The position numbers and the translations under genes were made by a program. The notes under the pieces are model-generated. The model worked only from the letters and a program-made list of their open reading frames with translations. It had not been told where the DNA came from and searched no databases. A stretch of 25,031 nucleotides of DNA from Collinsella aerofaciens (GTDB taxonomy: Bacteria > Actinomycetota > Coriobacteriia > Coriobacteriales > Coriobacteriaceae), in contig NZ_JAQLDQ010000027.1 of the NCBI RefSeq assembly GCF_028209395.1, positions 1-25,031 of the forward strand, in the 5' to 3' direction. Within the stretch, counting starts at the first letter, position 1, and each line of letters opens with the position of its first letter. Below, piece after piece: positions 1 through 8,785 of the stretch.

Positions 1-1
1 C

Positions 2-115
2 CGGGCCTGCAGGGCGCGGGGCATGGGGCACGGGCGGGCGCTCAAGGCCGTCGCGAGGAAGCGGCTCAGGGCGATATACGCCGTGATGCGCGACCGGGTG
101 CCCTACCGGGAGTAG
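2..115 (+). mobile_element. C-terminal end of an IS110-family-like transposase (partial, enters from the left edge)
   Basis: An open frame enters from the left edge and stops with TAG at 113-115. The last 37 residues are basic and end in ALKAVARKRLRAIYAVMRD followed by RVPYRE. This resembles the usual C-terminus of IS110-type (DEDD, Transposase_20) transposases, where a small-residue helix of the type 'AlvAvARKlLriiyamlrdg.pY' closes the protein. Only the tail is visible, so catalytic residues cannot be checked. No terminal inverted repeat is seen after the stop, which fits IS110 elements because they generally lack them. The family call is a pattern judgement from a short stretch. Confidence 0.5.
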
Positions 116-165
116 CGTCGAAGGTTGACAAAACTATAGGAACACCCAATGACTACCTTTCAAAC

Positions 166-219
166 CTGGCAGTTGGGGACGTTCCTTATGTGCTGGCACT
201 TGGGGAAACTCCTTGCGCC
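166..219. repeat. Two tandem copies of a 27-bp degenerate repeat
   Basis: CTGGCAGTTGGGGACGTTCC at 166 is followed 27 bases later by CTGGCACTTGGGGAAACTCC at 193. The copies share CTGGCA-TTGGGGA and a trailing CTCCTT/GTTCCTT. No gene spans them convincingly. They sit just downstream of the transposase tail and may be part of a short intergenic repeat. Confidence 0.5.
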
Positions 220-270
220 AGCGGACGCGGTTTGCTTGCTGGTATTGCCAGATTGTTGGGCGTTCTCCAA

Positions 271-509
271 GCCCTGTGGGCAAAAAATGCCAAATATGAG
301 TACTGTTGCTGCTGTAGTGCCATATTGCTCCCACAAAATAATGGACATAAAGTAAATATGTTCATTAACGCTAGTACATATAAGCCTGATACAGAGCTGA
401 TTGAGCAATGTGGAGGTGCATACAAGCTACAAGAGCGGTGTTTTGGGTCGTTTTGGATGTTACTAAAAAAGTAACAGTACTCATATTTGCCATTTTTTGT
501 CCACGGGGC
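271..509. repeat. 239-bp element bounded by 39-bp imperfect inverted repeats (MITE-like)
   Basis: The left arm (271-309) and the reverse complement of the right arm (471-509) agree at 35 of 39 positions. They share the block AAATATGAGTACTGTT, preceded by ACAAAAAATG or GCAAAAAATG. The roughly 160-bp interior has no recognisable gene. The right arm is preceded by a small palindrome, GTTACTAAAAAAGTAAC, at 459-475. Small open frames crossing this stretch on either strand simply translate the repeat. Together with the gap from 116 to 560, this is the only structure I see there besides the 27-bp repeat. It could be a non-autonomous mobile element or a large RNA hairpin. Confidence 0.6.
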
Positions 510-560
510 TTTGAGGGAGGGCGTCAATCAGGTCCCAGGGGAGGCGGTTCGAGGGCTGCA

Positions 561-600
561 AAACAAAAACGGGGACGCAGATTGTCCTGCGTCCCCGTTC
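561..600 (-). terminator. Rho-independent terminator of the ABC exporter operon
   Basis: A perfect 13-bp stem (AACGGGGACGCAG at 568-580, CTGCGTCCCCGTT at 587-599) with a 6-nt loop. Read on the minus strand it is followed by TTTTTGTTTT. It lies about 30 bases after the stop of the minus-strand exporter gene that ends at 631. Confidence 0.9.
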
Positions 601-630
601 TAGGGCGTTATTCGTTCCCTGCGGCAGAAT

Positions 631-2487
631 TTACGCCGCTTCGTCGAACTGCGAGTTGTACAGGTCGGCGTAGAAGCCGCCCTGGGCGAGCAGTTCGTCG
701 TGTGTGCCCTTCTCGACGATGTCGCCGTCGCGGATCACCAAGATCACGTCGGCGTTACGGATCGTGGACAGGCGGTGCGCGATGACAAAGCTTGTACGGC
801 CTTGCATCAGCGCATCCATGGCGCGCTGAATGAGCTCCTCGGTGCGGGTGTCCACGTTGGAAGTCGCCTCGTCTAGAATCAGCGCCGGGCGGTCGGCCAA
901 AATGGCACGGGCGATGGTCACGAGCTGGCGCTGACCCTGCGACAGGTTAGTGCCCTCCTCGTTGATCATAAAGTCGTAGCCACCGGCGAGCGTATGGATA
1001 AAGTGGTCGCAGCGTGCGGCGCGTGCGGCGGCCTCGACCTCGGCGTCGGTCGCATCGGGGCGTCCGTAGCGGATGTTCTCGCGGATGGTGCCGTTAAACA
1101 GCCAGGTGTCCTGCAGCACCATGGCAAACTCGCCGCGCAGCGCCGCGCGGTCCCAGTCGCGCACGTCGACGCCTTCGACGCGCAGCGAACCGCCGTCCAC
1201 GTCGTAAAAGCGCTGCAGCAGCTTAATGAGCGTGGTCTTGCCGGCGCCGGTGGGGCCGACGATGGCAATGGTTTGGCCGGGCTGCGCCTCGCAGCTAAAG
1301 TCGTGGATGATGGTCTTGTCGGGCGTGTAGCCAAACTTGACATGGTCGAACTCCACGTGGCCGGGGCGCTTTTCGGGAATCTGCGCGTCGGCCTTTTGCT
1401 CCTCCTCGGGCGCGGCCAGGAACTCAAAGACGCGCTCGGTGGCAGCGGCCATCGACTGCATCGTATTGCTCACGTTGCCCAGTTGCTGTACGGGTTGCGT
1501 AAAGTTGCGAACGTACTGGATAAAGCTCTGGATGTCGCCGGGCGTGGCATTGCCGGTCAACGCGAGCTGTGCGCCCACCACGACGACGCCCACATAGCCC
1601 ATGTTGCCCACCAGGCTCATAAGCGGCATCATCAGGCCCGACAGGAACTGCGAACGCCAGCCGCTAATAAAGAGTCGGTCGTTTTGACGGTCGAACTCCT
1701 CGATCGAGGCCTCGGCGCGGTCGAACACCTGAATGACGTTCTGGCCGGCAAAGTCCTCCTCGATAATGCCGTTGACGGCGCCCAGAACCTGCTGTTGCTC
1801 GCGGAAGTACGGCTGCGAGAAGTGAATCATCACGACCAGGATTATCGCGGCGGCCGGCAGCGTGAGCACGGTGACGCCGGTGAGCGGCAGGCTGATCGAC
1901 AGCATCATGACGAGGACGCCGATAATCTGCGTCACCGACGTGATGAGCTGCGTCACGCTCTGGTTGAGCGACTGGCCCAGCGTATCGACGTCGTTAGTGA
2001 TGCGGCTGAGCACGTCGCCCTTGCTGTGTCCGTTAAAGTAGCTCATCGGAACGACGGCGATCTTGGCGGCGATCTCCTTGCGCATGCGATAGCAGATCTT
2101 TTGCGTGACGCCGGTCATGAGCCAGCCTTGGATCAGGCTGCAAACAGAGCTCGCCAGATACAGGCAGAGCAAAAAGCCGAGCGTCTTGGCGATCCAGTCA
2201 AAGTCAACGTCGCCGGTGCCGTTGACCTTGGCAACCAGACCCTCGAATAGCTTGGTGGTGACCTGGCCGAGTACCTTGGGTCCCACGATATTAAAGACGA
2301 CCGAGCACACGGCAAAGGCGACGGCGGCAAACACGGCAATCTTGTGCTGGCCGATATAGCCGAGCAGCTGCCTCATGGTGCCCTTAAAGTCCTTGGCCTT
2401 TTCGCCGCGACGCATGCCGCCCATGCGGCCCATGGGTCCACGCTGGCGGGTGGGCTTGGGAATCTGAGTCTTGGTTTCGTCTGCCAT
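631..2487 (-). CDS. ABC exporter half-transporter, TM288/YfiC-type (catalytically competent subunit)
   Basis: This 618-residue protein is a fused membrane domain and ATPase, the expected size for a type IV half-exporter. Residues about 45-310 hold the six membrane helices. The ATPase follows, with Walker A GPTGAGKTT (411-419), signature LSQGQ (515-519) and Walker B ALILDE with the catalytic Glu at 540. The LSQGQ signature, instead of LSGGQ, matches the TM288-like subunit of heterodimeric exporters. Its start codon overlaps the stop of the upstream partner (TAATG) and is preceded by GGAAGGAGG, so the two are translationally coupled. Membrane-located and ATP-driven, it probably exports drugs, lipids or peptides; the substrate cannot be read from sequence. 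A MarR gene heads the operon. Confidence 0.93.
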   Translation of the reverse strand: MADETKTQIPKPTRQRGPMGRMGGMRRGEKAKDFKGTMRQLLGYIGQHKIAVFAAVAFAVCSVVFNIVGPKVLGQVTTKLFEGLVAKVNGTGDVDFDWIAKTLGFLLCLYLASSVCSLIQGWLMTGVTQKICYRMRKEIAAKIAVVPMSYFNGHSKGDVLSRITNDVDTLGQSLNQSVTQLITSVTQIIGVLVMMLSISLPLTGVTVLTLPAAAIILVVMIHFSQPYFREQQQVLGAVNGIIEEDFAGQNVIQVFDRAEASIEEFDRQNDRLFISGWRSQFLSGLMMPLMSLVGNMGYVGVVVVGAQLALTGNATPGDIQSFIQYVRNFTQPVQQLGNVSNTMQSMAAATERVFEFLAAPEEEQKADAQIPEKRPGHVEFDHVKFGYTPDKTIIHDFSCEAQPGQTIAIVGPTGAGKTTLIKLLQRFYDVDGGSLRVEGVDVRDWDRAALRGEFAMVLQDTWLFNGTIRENIRYGRPDATDAEVEAAARAARCDHFIHTLAGGYDFMINEEGTNLSQGQRQLVTIARAILADRPALILDEATSNVDTRTEELIQRAMDALMQGRTSFVIAHRLSTIRNADVILVIRDGDIVEKGTHDELLAQGGFYADLYNSQFDEAA

Positions 2488-4853
2488 TAGCGCTCGCCTC
2501 CTTCCATAACGGCTTCAATCTCTTCTTGGGTAAGCCCCAGCTCCTCGGCGGAAAGCTGTGACTGTGCGATCTCCAGGTACGCCGGGCAGCTGTGCAGCAG
2601 CTCCTCGTGCGTACCGGTGCCCACCACGTGGCCGTCGTCGAGCACGATGATCTGGTCGGCGTGCATGATGGTCGCGATGCGCTGGGCCACGACCACGAGT
2701 GCGGCGTCGGTAACGTTTTTGGCCAGCTCCTCGCGCAGGCGAGCGTCGGTCTTGTAGTCGAGTGCGCTAAACGAGTCATCGAACACCACGACCTCGGGCT
2801 TTTTGGCCAACGCGCGGGCGATGGCCAGACGCTGGCGCTGACCGCCCGAGACATTGGAGCCGCCCTGGCTGATGGGGGAGTCGTAGCCGCCCTCGCGCTC
2901 GGCGATAAAGTCCTCGGCTTGGGCGATGCGTGCCGCCCGGTGCATGTCATCATCGCTCACCATGTCGCCGGCAAATTTAAGGTTGCTCTCGACGGTGCCC
3001 GAGAACAGGCGACCCTGCTGCGGGATGTAACCAATGCGGCGGCGCAGCTCGGAAAGGGTCATGTCACGCACGTCGATACCATCGAGCGAAATGCTGCCAC
3101 CCGTGACGTCGTACAGGCGCGGAATCAGCTGCACGAGCGTGGACTTGCCCGAGCCCGTGGAGCCAATGATGCCGAGCATCTGACCGGCGTGCGTGGTGAA
3201 GTTCACGCCGCTGATGACGTCGGCGCGGGCAGCGGGATACTGGAAGCTCACGTCACGGAAGGTGAGCTCACCGCGCGGCGCGCTGGCAGCAGGCAGTTTG
3301 GGCGAGGCAGGGTCGTTGATGCTCGTGGGGCAAGTGATGACCTCTTCCACGCGCTCGACCGCGACCTCGGCGCGGGGCAGGATGACCGAAACCATGGTGA
3401 GGATCATAAACGCCATGACGATTTGCATGGTGTAGGAGATAAACGCCATCATGTTGCCGACCTGCATCACGCCGTCGGACACGCCCTGCGCGCCAAACCA
3501 GACGATGAGCACGGTGATGCAGTTCATGACGAGCATCATGAGCGGCATCATAAAGCTCATGGCGCGGTTGGTGTAGAGCTGCGTGGTCATCAGATCGAGC
3601 GAAGCCTTGTCAAAACGCTCGAGCTCATGTTCCTCGCGGTTGAACGAGCGGATGGGCATAAGACCGTCGAGCAGCTCGCGGGCGGTAAGGTTCACCCGGT
3701 CCACAAAGCTCTGCATCTTTTTGAACTTGGGCATGGTGAGACCCATAAGCACGCCGACGACGGCCGAGACCGCGATGATGGCCACGGCGATGGTCCACTC
3801 CAGGCCGGTATGGTTGGCCAGGACGCGCGTGACGGCGACGATGCCCATGACGGGGGCCATCAGACACATGCGGATAAACAGGGTTGCGGCCATCTGGATC
3901 TGCTGAATGTCGTTGGTGCAGCGGGTAATGAGCGAGGCCTGGCTAAATTTGCTCACCTCGGCCGGTGAGAAGTGCATAACCTTGTTGAAGGTCTCGCGGC
4001 GCAGGTCGCGGGCGATGGAGCAGGCGGTGCGCGAAGCCACGGCGCCGGTCAGGATGGTGGCGACCAGCGACACCAGACACAGACCAAACATCGTGGTCGC
4101 CATGCGGCCCAGGTAGGCGTTCTGCACGTCGGCGGGGTCGATACCCTGCGCCTTGTACTCGTCTTGCACATAACTCACGGCGCGTTGGGTCACGATGGAG
4201 CCCGACATGGAGCCCATTTTGTCTGCCATTTCGTTGGCGCCCTCGACGAGCTTGTCCTGGTCGATTAGGTCGCCTTCAACGCCTAGGCGCAGGCTCTTCA
4301 TGGTGATCTTACCGCCGTCGGCGTCGATTTGCTTTTGCATGTTCTGCGCCGCTGCGACCTTCTGCTGCATCTCGGCGAGCTGCTCGGGCGTCATCGCTGC
4401 CATTTGCTCGGGGGTGGGCATGGCCTGGGCGGCGTTGTCGTCTTTCTCGCTGGACGAGCCCATCATGTCGCCCATGGAGTCGGCGTCGATGCCCTGGTCG
4501 AGCGAAAGAACGACGGTCTCGGGCAGGCTCATAATGTCGGCAATCTTGCCTCCATCGGCACGCTCTTCCTCGGAGCCCTTGTACGTTCGAATGCCGTTCT
4601 TGTCCGCCTTGCCAAATGCACTCTCCACAGCCTTGGCGTCCTTGGCGCTCATAAAGAGTTCGAGGTCGTCGAGCGATTCGGCGCGAATGGTGTCGGGCAC
4701 GGGCGAGGCGATGCCGCCTTGCTGCACGCCCACGTCGACGATGTCGCTCATATAGGTAGGCAGTGCCAGATCGGCGTTGCAGCTGATTACGATAAGTACG
4801 ATAGCTGCGAATAGTGCCAGGATATGCTTTTTAAAGAGCTTGAGAATCCTCAC
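2487..4853 (-). CDS. ABC exporter half-transporter, TM287/YfiB-type (degenerate site subunit) with large ectodomain
   Basis: This 788-residue protein is about 170-200 residues longer than a usual half-exporter. TM1 is at about 11-30. A hydrophilic segment of roughly 220 residues (about 35-250, Met/Gln/Ala/Asp-rich and partly coiled-coil-like around 150-175) comes before TM2 at about 252-272. The ATPase has Walker A GSTGSGKST (564-572), signature VSGGQ (668-672) and Walker B VVVFDDS, with Asp693 where the catalytic Glu normally sits. That substitution is the hallmark of the degenerate nucleotide site in TM287/288-type heterodimers, and the partner encoded next has the Glu. The start is GTG with GAAAGGAGA eight bases upstream, overlapping the MarR stop (GTGA). 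It pairs with the product of 631-2487. Confidence 0.93.
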   Translation of the reverse strand: MRILKLFKKHILALFAAIVLIVISCNADLALPTYMSDIVDVGVQQGGIASPVPDTIRAESLDDLELFMSAKDAKAVESAFGKADKNGIRTYKGSEEERADGGKIADIMSLPETVVLSLDQGIDADSMGDMMGSSSEKDDNAAQAMPTPEQMAAMTPEQLAEMQQKVAAAQNMQKQIDADGGKITMKSLRLGVEGDLIDQDKLVEGANEMADKMGSMSGSIVTQRAVSYVQDEYKAQGIDPADVQNAYLGRMATTMFGLCLVSLVATILTGAVASRTACSIARDLRRETFNKVMHFSPAEVSKFSQASLITRCTNDIQQIQMAATLFIRMCLMAPVMGIVAVTRVLANHTGLEWTIAVAIIAVSAVVGVLMGLTMPKFKKMQSFVDRVNLTARELLDGLMPIRSFNREEHELERFDKASLDLMTTQLYTNRAMSFMMPLMMLVMNCITVLIVWFGAQGVSDGVMQVGNMMAFISYTMQIVMAFMILTMVSVILPRAEVAVERVEEVITCPTSINDPASPKLPAASAPRGELTFRDVSFQYPAARADVISGVNFTTHAGQMLGIIGSTGSGKSTLVQLIPRLYDVTGGSISLDGIDVRDMTLSELRRRIGYIPQQGRLFSGTVESNLKFAGDMVSDDDMHRAARIAQAEDFIAEREGGYDSPISQGGSNVSGGQRQRLAIARALAKKPEVVVFDDSFSALDYKTDARLREELAKNVTDAALVVVAQRIATIMHADQIIVLDDGHVVGTGTHEELLHSCPAYLEIAQSQLSAEELGLTQEEIEAVMEGGER

Positions 4854-5299
4854 TCGGCATCTCTCCTTTCTTGATTGCGGTCGATAATTTCGTTGGCACG
4901 TCTTAGAAGGCGCACCATCTCTTGGGTATCTGTTTCGCCGAGCTGCTCGAGGAAAGCCGCGGTGCGGTTCTCGAATTCCCGACGTTTGATTTCTAGATCC
5001 TGGAATCCTTTGTCGGTCACCGTGACGTGTACGCGACGACGGTCGGTCTTTGAGTGCTCGCGCTCGACCCAGCCCTTGGCCTCGAGGGCGCGTAGGATAT
5101 TGGCGATACGGGCGCTCGAGACCCAGGCGCGATCAGCGAGTTCGCTCGGCGTGAGCGAACCGCCGGCGAGTATGAGGGCGCGCATGACGGCCATCTCGCC
5201 GCCGAGGGCTTTGTCCGCAAAACGCGAAATGCGCTGATGCATGCTGCCGAACTCGGTAAGGAGCTGACGCCCAAGTTCACGGAAATCGGTATCTTCCAC
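4850..5299 (-). CDS. MarR-family transcriptional regulator of the exporter operon
   Basis: A 149-residue winged-helix protein, the normal MarR size. The N-terminal dimerisation helix is followed by the DNA-binding region: LTPSELADRAWVSSARIANI (the helix-turn-helix, about 52-71), then the recognition-helix end and wing, LEAKGWVEREHSKTDRRRV. C-terminal helices (FLEQL, MVRLLRRANEII) complete the dimer interface. It is first in the operon, and its TGA overlaps the GTG start of the next gene. The family commonly represses adjacent exporter genes and is released by small ligands. The GTG at 5299 has AGGGG about 9 bases upstream; an in-frame ATG lies 19 codons in. A long inverted repeat surrounds the start and may be its own operator. 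Confidence 0.92.
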   Translation of the reverse strand: MEDTDFRELGRQLLTEFGSMHQRISRFADKALGGEMAVMRALILAGGSLTPSELADRAWVSSARIANILRALEAKGWVEREHSKTDRRRVHVTVTDKGFQDLEIKRREFENRTAAFLEQLGETDTQEMVRLLRRANEIIDRNQERRDAE

Positions 5300-5339
5300 C
5301 GAAAACCCCTAACACTAGAAACTATTTTCGGTGAAAGAT
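5291..5339. promoter_or_regulatory. 15-bp inverted repeat around the marR start, candidate autoregulatory operator
   Basis: ATCTTCCACCGAAAA (5291-5305) and TTTTCGGTGAAAGAT (5325-5339) are inverted copies matching at 14 of 15 positions, 19 bases apart. The left arm covers the GTG start codon of the MarR gene and the right arm lies upstream of its ribosome-binding site. MarR proteins typically bind palindromes near their own promoter, so an operator is plausible. An RNA hairpin hiding the start codon is an alternative. Confidence 0.5.
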
Positions 5340-5590
5340 GATACCCCCGCACGCGCACCCTATACGGTAGATTTTGGGACATGCCTAGAAAACAACTTTT
5401 AGGCGACCTCCGTACACCGTCGGTATCAGCAAAGTTAGGGGTAGATCTCTGAGCACGTCCTAAAGCCCACTCAGAGGCACTTTACCCTGCTAAAGCTGGC
5501 ATAACAGCTAGAGTGAACGTCGTACAAAGGCAAGGAAAAAACTAAACAAATCGGTGAACGGTAGTTGTTCACGCTCGCATTTCCTGCGGG

Positions 5591-5618
5591 TTTGTAAAAA
5601 ACGCCCTTATGATATAAA
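5591..5618 (+). promoter_or_regulatory. Possible pflB promoter
   Basis: TTTGTA (5591) and TATAAA (5613) are separated by 16 bases inside the most AT-rich stretch of the gap. TATGAT at 5608 is an alternative -10. The -35 match is weak, so this is only a candidate. Confidence 0.3.
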
Positions 5619-5825
5619 AAAAGAAACATATAACAGCCCAGATGGAGAGGGTCGCTATGTTATCCTTCTCAAACGGGTGAAATCTTGGGTTTTGGGTTGC
5701 AGTTCCAAGGTGGACAAACGTTTTTCCCTGCACCAGCATGTGGTGAAGAACGGAAGAAGCCGGTAGTGCAAGCCGAAAATTCAAGAATTCAATAAGCAGC
5801 GGTGTGAGAGAGCGCCGCATTACAC

Positions 5826-5845
5826 GTAACTAGGAGCGTGGTTAC
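5826..5845 (+). promoter_or_regulatory. pflB ribosome-binding site held in a small hairpin
   Basis: GTAAC (5826-5830) and GTTAC (5841-5845) can pair, putting the only good Shine-Dalgarno sequence, AGGAG at 5832-5836, in the loop. The spacing from AGGAG to the ATG at 5849 is 12 bases, longer than ideal; folding of the hairpin would shorten the effective distance to the start. Confidence 0.35.
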
Positions 5846-5848
5846 ACA

Positions 5849-7900
<2,052 letters not shown>

Positions 7901-7902
7901 CT

Positions 7903-7962
7903 ATTGTTAGTGCTATACTAACAATAACGATTACTGATTAGCGCGCCGGTCTCGGCCGGCGC
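7903..7962 (+). other. Two intercistronic hairpins between pflB and the radical-domain gene
   Basis: The first hairpin is ATTGTTAGT (7903-7911) / ACTAACAAT (7917-7925), a perfect 9-bp stem with a 5-nt loop starting two bases after the pflB stop. The second is GCGCCGG (7943-7949) / CCGGCGC (7956-7962) with a 6-nt loop. Neither is followed by a T-run, so complete termination is unlikely. They could stabilise the upstream message, guide processing or set the ratio of the two PFL pieces. Confidence 0.6.
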
Positions 7963-7985
7963 CTATCGATCGAAGGAGACACATT

Positions 7986-8237
7986 ATGAAGGTTTCTGAA
8001 GTTTCTGAGACTCAGGCCGATAACCTGGTCCACATGCTCGACGCTTACGCCGAGAAGGGTGGCCACCACCTGAACATCAACGTCTTCAACCGTGAGACGT
8101 TGCTCGACGCTCAGGCTCACCCCGAGAAGTACCCGCAGCTGACCATCCGCGTTTCCGGCTATGCCGTGAACTTCCACACGCTCACCAAGGAGCAGCAGGA
8201 CGAGGTCATTGCGCGTACCTTCCACAACAAGTTCTAA
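7986..8237 (+). CDS. grcA: Stand-alone glycyl-radical domain (PFL C-terminus / GrcA-like)
   Basis: An 83-residue protein matching the last 75 or so residues of PFL, with [26 protein letters not shown] and RVSGYAV, where Gly58 is the predicted radical glycine. The C-terminus ([18 protein letters not shown]) also fits PFL and GrcA/YfiD. Unlike E. coli GrcA (127 residues), which adds an unrelated N-terminus and is a spare part for oxygen-damaged PFL, this protein starts almost exactly where the upstream core stops ([10 protein letters not shown] resembles the PFL NLAGLMDGY). It has its own strong ribosome-binding site (AAGGAG at 7973, 7 bases before ATG). Because the neighbouring PFL lacks this domain, the protein is inferred to be an obligatory second subunit, activated by the activase at 9826-10644. 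Confidence 0.93.
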   Translation: MKVSEVSETQADNLVHMLDAYAEKGGHHLNINVFNRETLLDAQAHPEKYPQLTIRVSGYAVNFHTLTKEQQDEVIARTFHNKF

Positions 8238-8377
8238 AGGGACTCAACTCCCACCGGAGACCCGGTAAGGCCCACGCACTTTGCCTCTCAAACGTCCTCG
8301 CCGCTATGCGGCTGCGGAATGTTTGCGAGGCAAAGTGCTCCCGGCCTTACCGGGTTTCCTTCGTTCTCGCCCTTTAG
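8234..8377 (+). repeat. Nested-hairpin repeat, copy 1, downstream of grcA
   Basis: Stems from outside in: CTAAAGGG (8234-8241, includes the grcA stop) / CCCTTTAG (8370-8377); ACCCGGTAAGGCC (8260-8272) / GGCCTTACCGGGT (8343-8355); GCACTTTGCCTC (8276-8287) / GAGGCAAAGTGC (8327-8338); and the apex GCCGC-TAT-GCGGC (8300-8312). The conserved core is AAACGTCCTCG (8290-8300) opposite TGCGGAATGTTT (8313-8324), which pairs imperfectly. It probably ends the pfl transcript. Four similar copies occur in this window. Confidence 0.8.
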
Positions 8378-8395
8378 GGAACCACGCCTCATTCA

Positions 8396-8490
8396 ATTGG
8401 TGTCCTCGGACATGCAAGAAGCCCTCGCTGTGCACTTCGTGCGGCGAGGGCTTCTTACGTCCTGCGGAATGTTTTGGGAGGTAGCCCAAT
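8396..8490 (+). repeat. Nested-hairpin repeat, copy 2
   Basis: It lies immediately after copy 1. The long inner stem is AAGAAGCCCTCGC (8416-8428) / GCGAGGGCTTCTT (8444-8456) with an inner GCAC-TTC-GTGC apex. The conserved core is TCCTCG (8403-8408) opposite TGCGGAATGTTT (8463-8474). The base is a weak ATTGG/CCAAT pairing. Confidence 0.7.
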
Positions 8491-8595
8491 CAGCCCCGGC
8501 TGGGTCCTGTGTAGTCACCCTTTAGGCGGAACTCTCCTAGTGGGTTGAGCGTTCCGGATACTTGTTTGCTACCGTTTATCTCGTATAGCGACCGT

Positions 8596-8624
8596 TTGCG
8601 GAGTAAGTAACACTTATATATAAA
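8596..8624 (+). promoter_or_regulatory. Candidate promoter upstream of the DegV gene
   Basis: TTGCGG (8596-8601) and TATAAA (8619-8624) are separated by 17 bases, within the AT-rich patch CACTTATATATAAACC. A second -10-like TAGAAT lies at 8630-8635. Transcription from here would produce a leader of about 150 bases before the DegV start. Confidence 0.45.
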
Positions 8625-8661
8625 CCGTGTAGAATCTCAGGTAAGCACGGAGTTTTCCAGG

Positions 8662-8703
8662 GAGACGCTGTCCTTTGTTGTACACAAGGGGCGGCGTCTC
8701 TTT
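8662..8703 (+). other. Leader hairpin upstream of the DegV gene, possible attenuator
   Basis: GAGACGC (8662-8668) pairs with GCGTCTC (8694-8700), with an inner CCTTTGT..ACAAGG pairing and TTT after the stem. It lies about 30 bases after the candidate promoter and 83 bases before the start codon. The T-run is short, so termination would be partial at best. Confidence 0.4.
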
Positions 8704-8785
8704 GGCGCTTGAGGGCAGTTTTGCAGCAGGATGGCGGACGTGCGCCATTATTAAAATGCCAACGTCGAGATGGGTCGTGATAAGA

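Larger units (their letters stand above)
5340..5848. other. Divergent intergenic region between marR and pflB, with long pflB leader
   Basis: No gene is recognised here. Visible structure includes TTTTGGGACATG at 5372-5383 (repeated at 16494-16505), an inverted repeat CTCTGAG/CTCAGAG at 5447-5476, and GTGAAC/GTTCAC at 5554-5572. The AT-rich stretch 5591-5620 is the likeliest pflB promoter. The 230 bases from there to pflB hold several possible hairpins: AACATA/TATGTT around 5625-5661, CACCA/TGGTG near 5735-5750, and GCGG/CCGC near 5800-5818. This suggests a structured 5' leader, but I could not match it to a known riboswitch. Confidence 0.4.

Noticed and set aside
994..2250. Long plus-strand frame opposite the ABC exporter gene, and similar ones at 2592-3968 and 12428-13228
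   Set aside because: These are complementary-strand shadows of well-supported genes; no start signals or recognisable domains.
5554..5572. GTGAAC/GTTCAC inverted repeat as a Rex or FNR operator for pflB
   Set aside because: Half-site spacing (9 bases between GTGAA and TTCAC) does not fit the Rex pattern of 4, and it is not a TTGAT-N4-ATCAA FNR site.
5621..5848. ZTP (pfl-motif) or other known riboswitch in the pflB leader
   Set aside because: I looked for the conserved ZTP core and for cobalamin and glycine signatures and found none; only generic hairpins.
8234..8490. CRISPR array at the repeated hairpins
   Set aside because: The units differ in stem sequence and size and lack constant direct repeats with unique spacers; they are nested inverted repeats.
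8675..8785. Upstream extension of the DegV gene to 8675
   Set aside because: The extra 37 residues cross the leader hairpin and do not resemble the family N-terminus; MGKYVIVVES at 8786 does.
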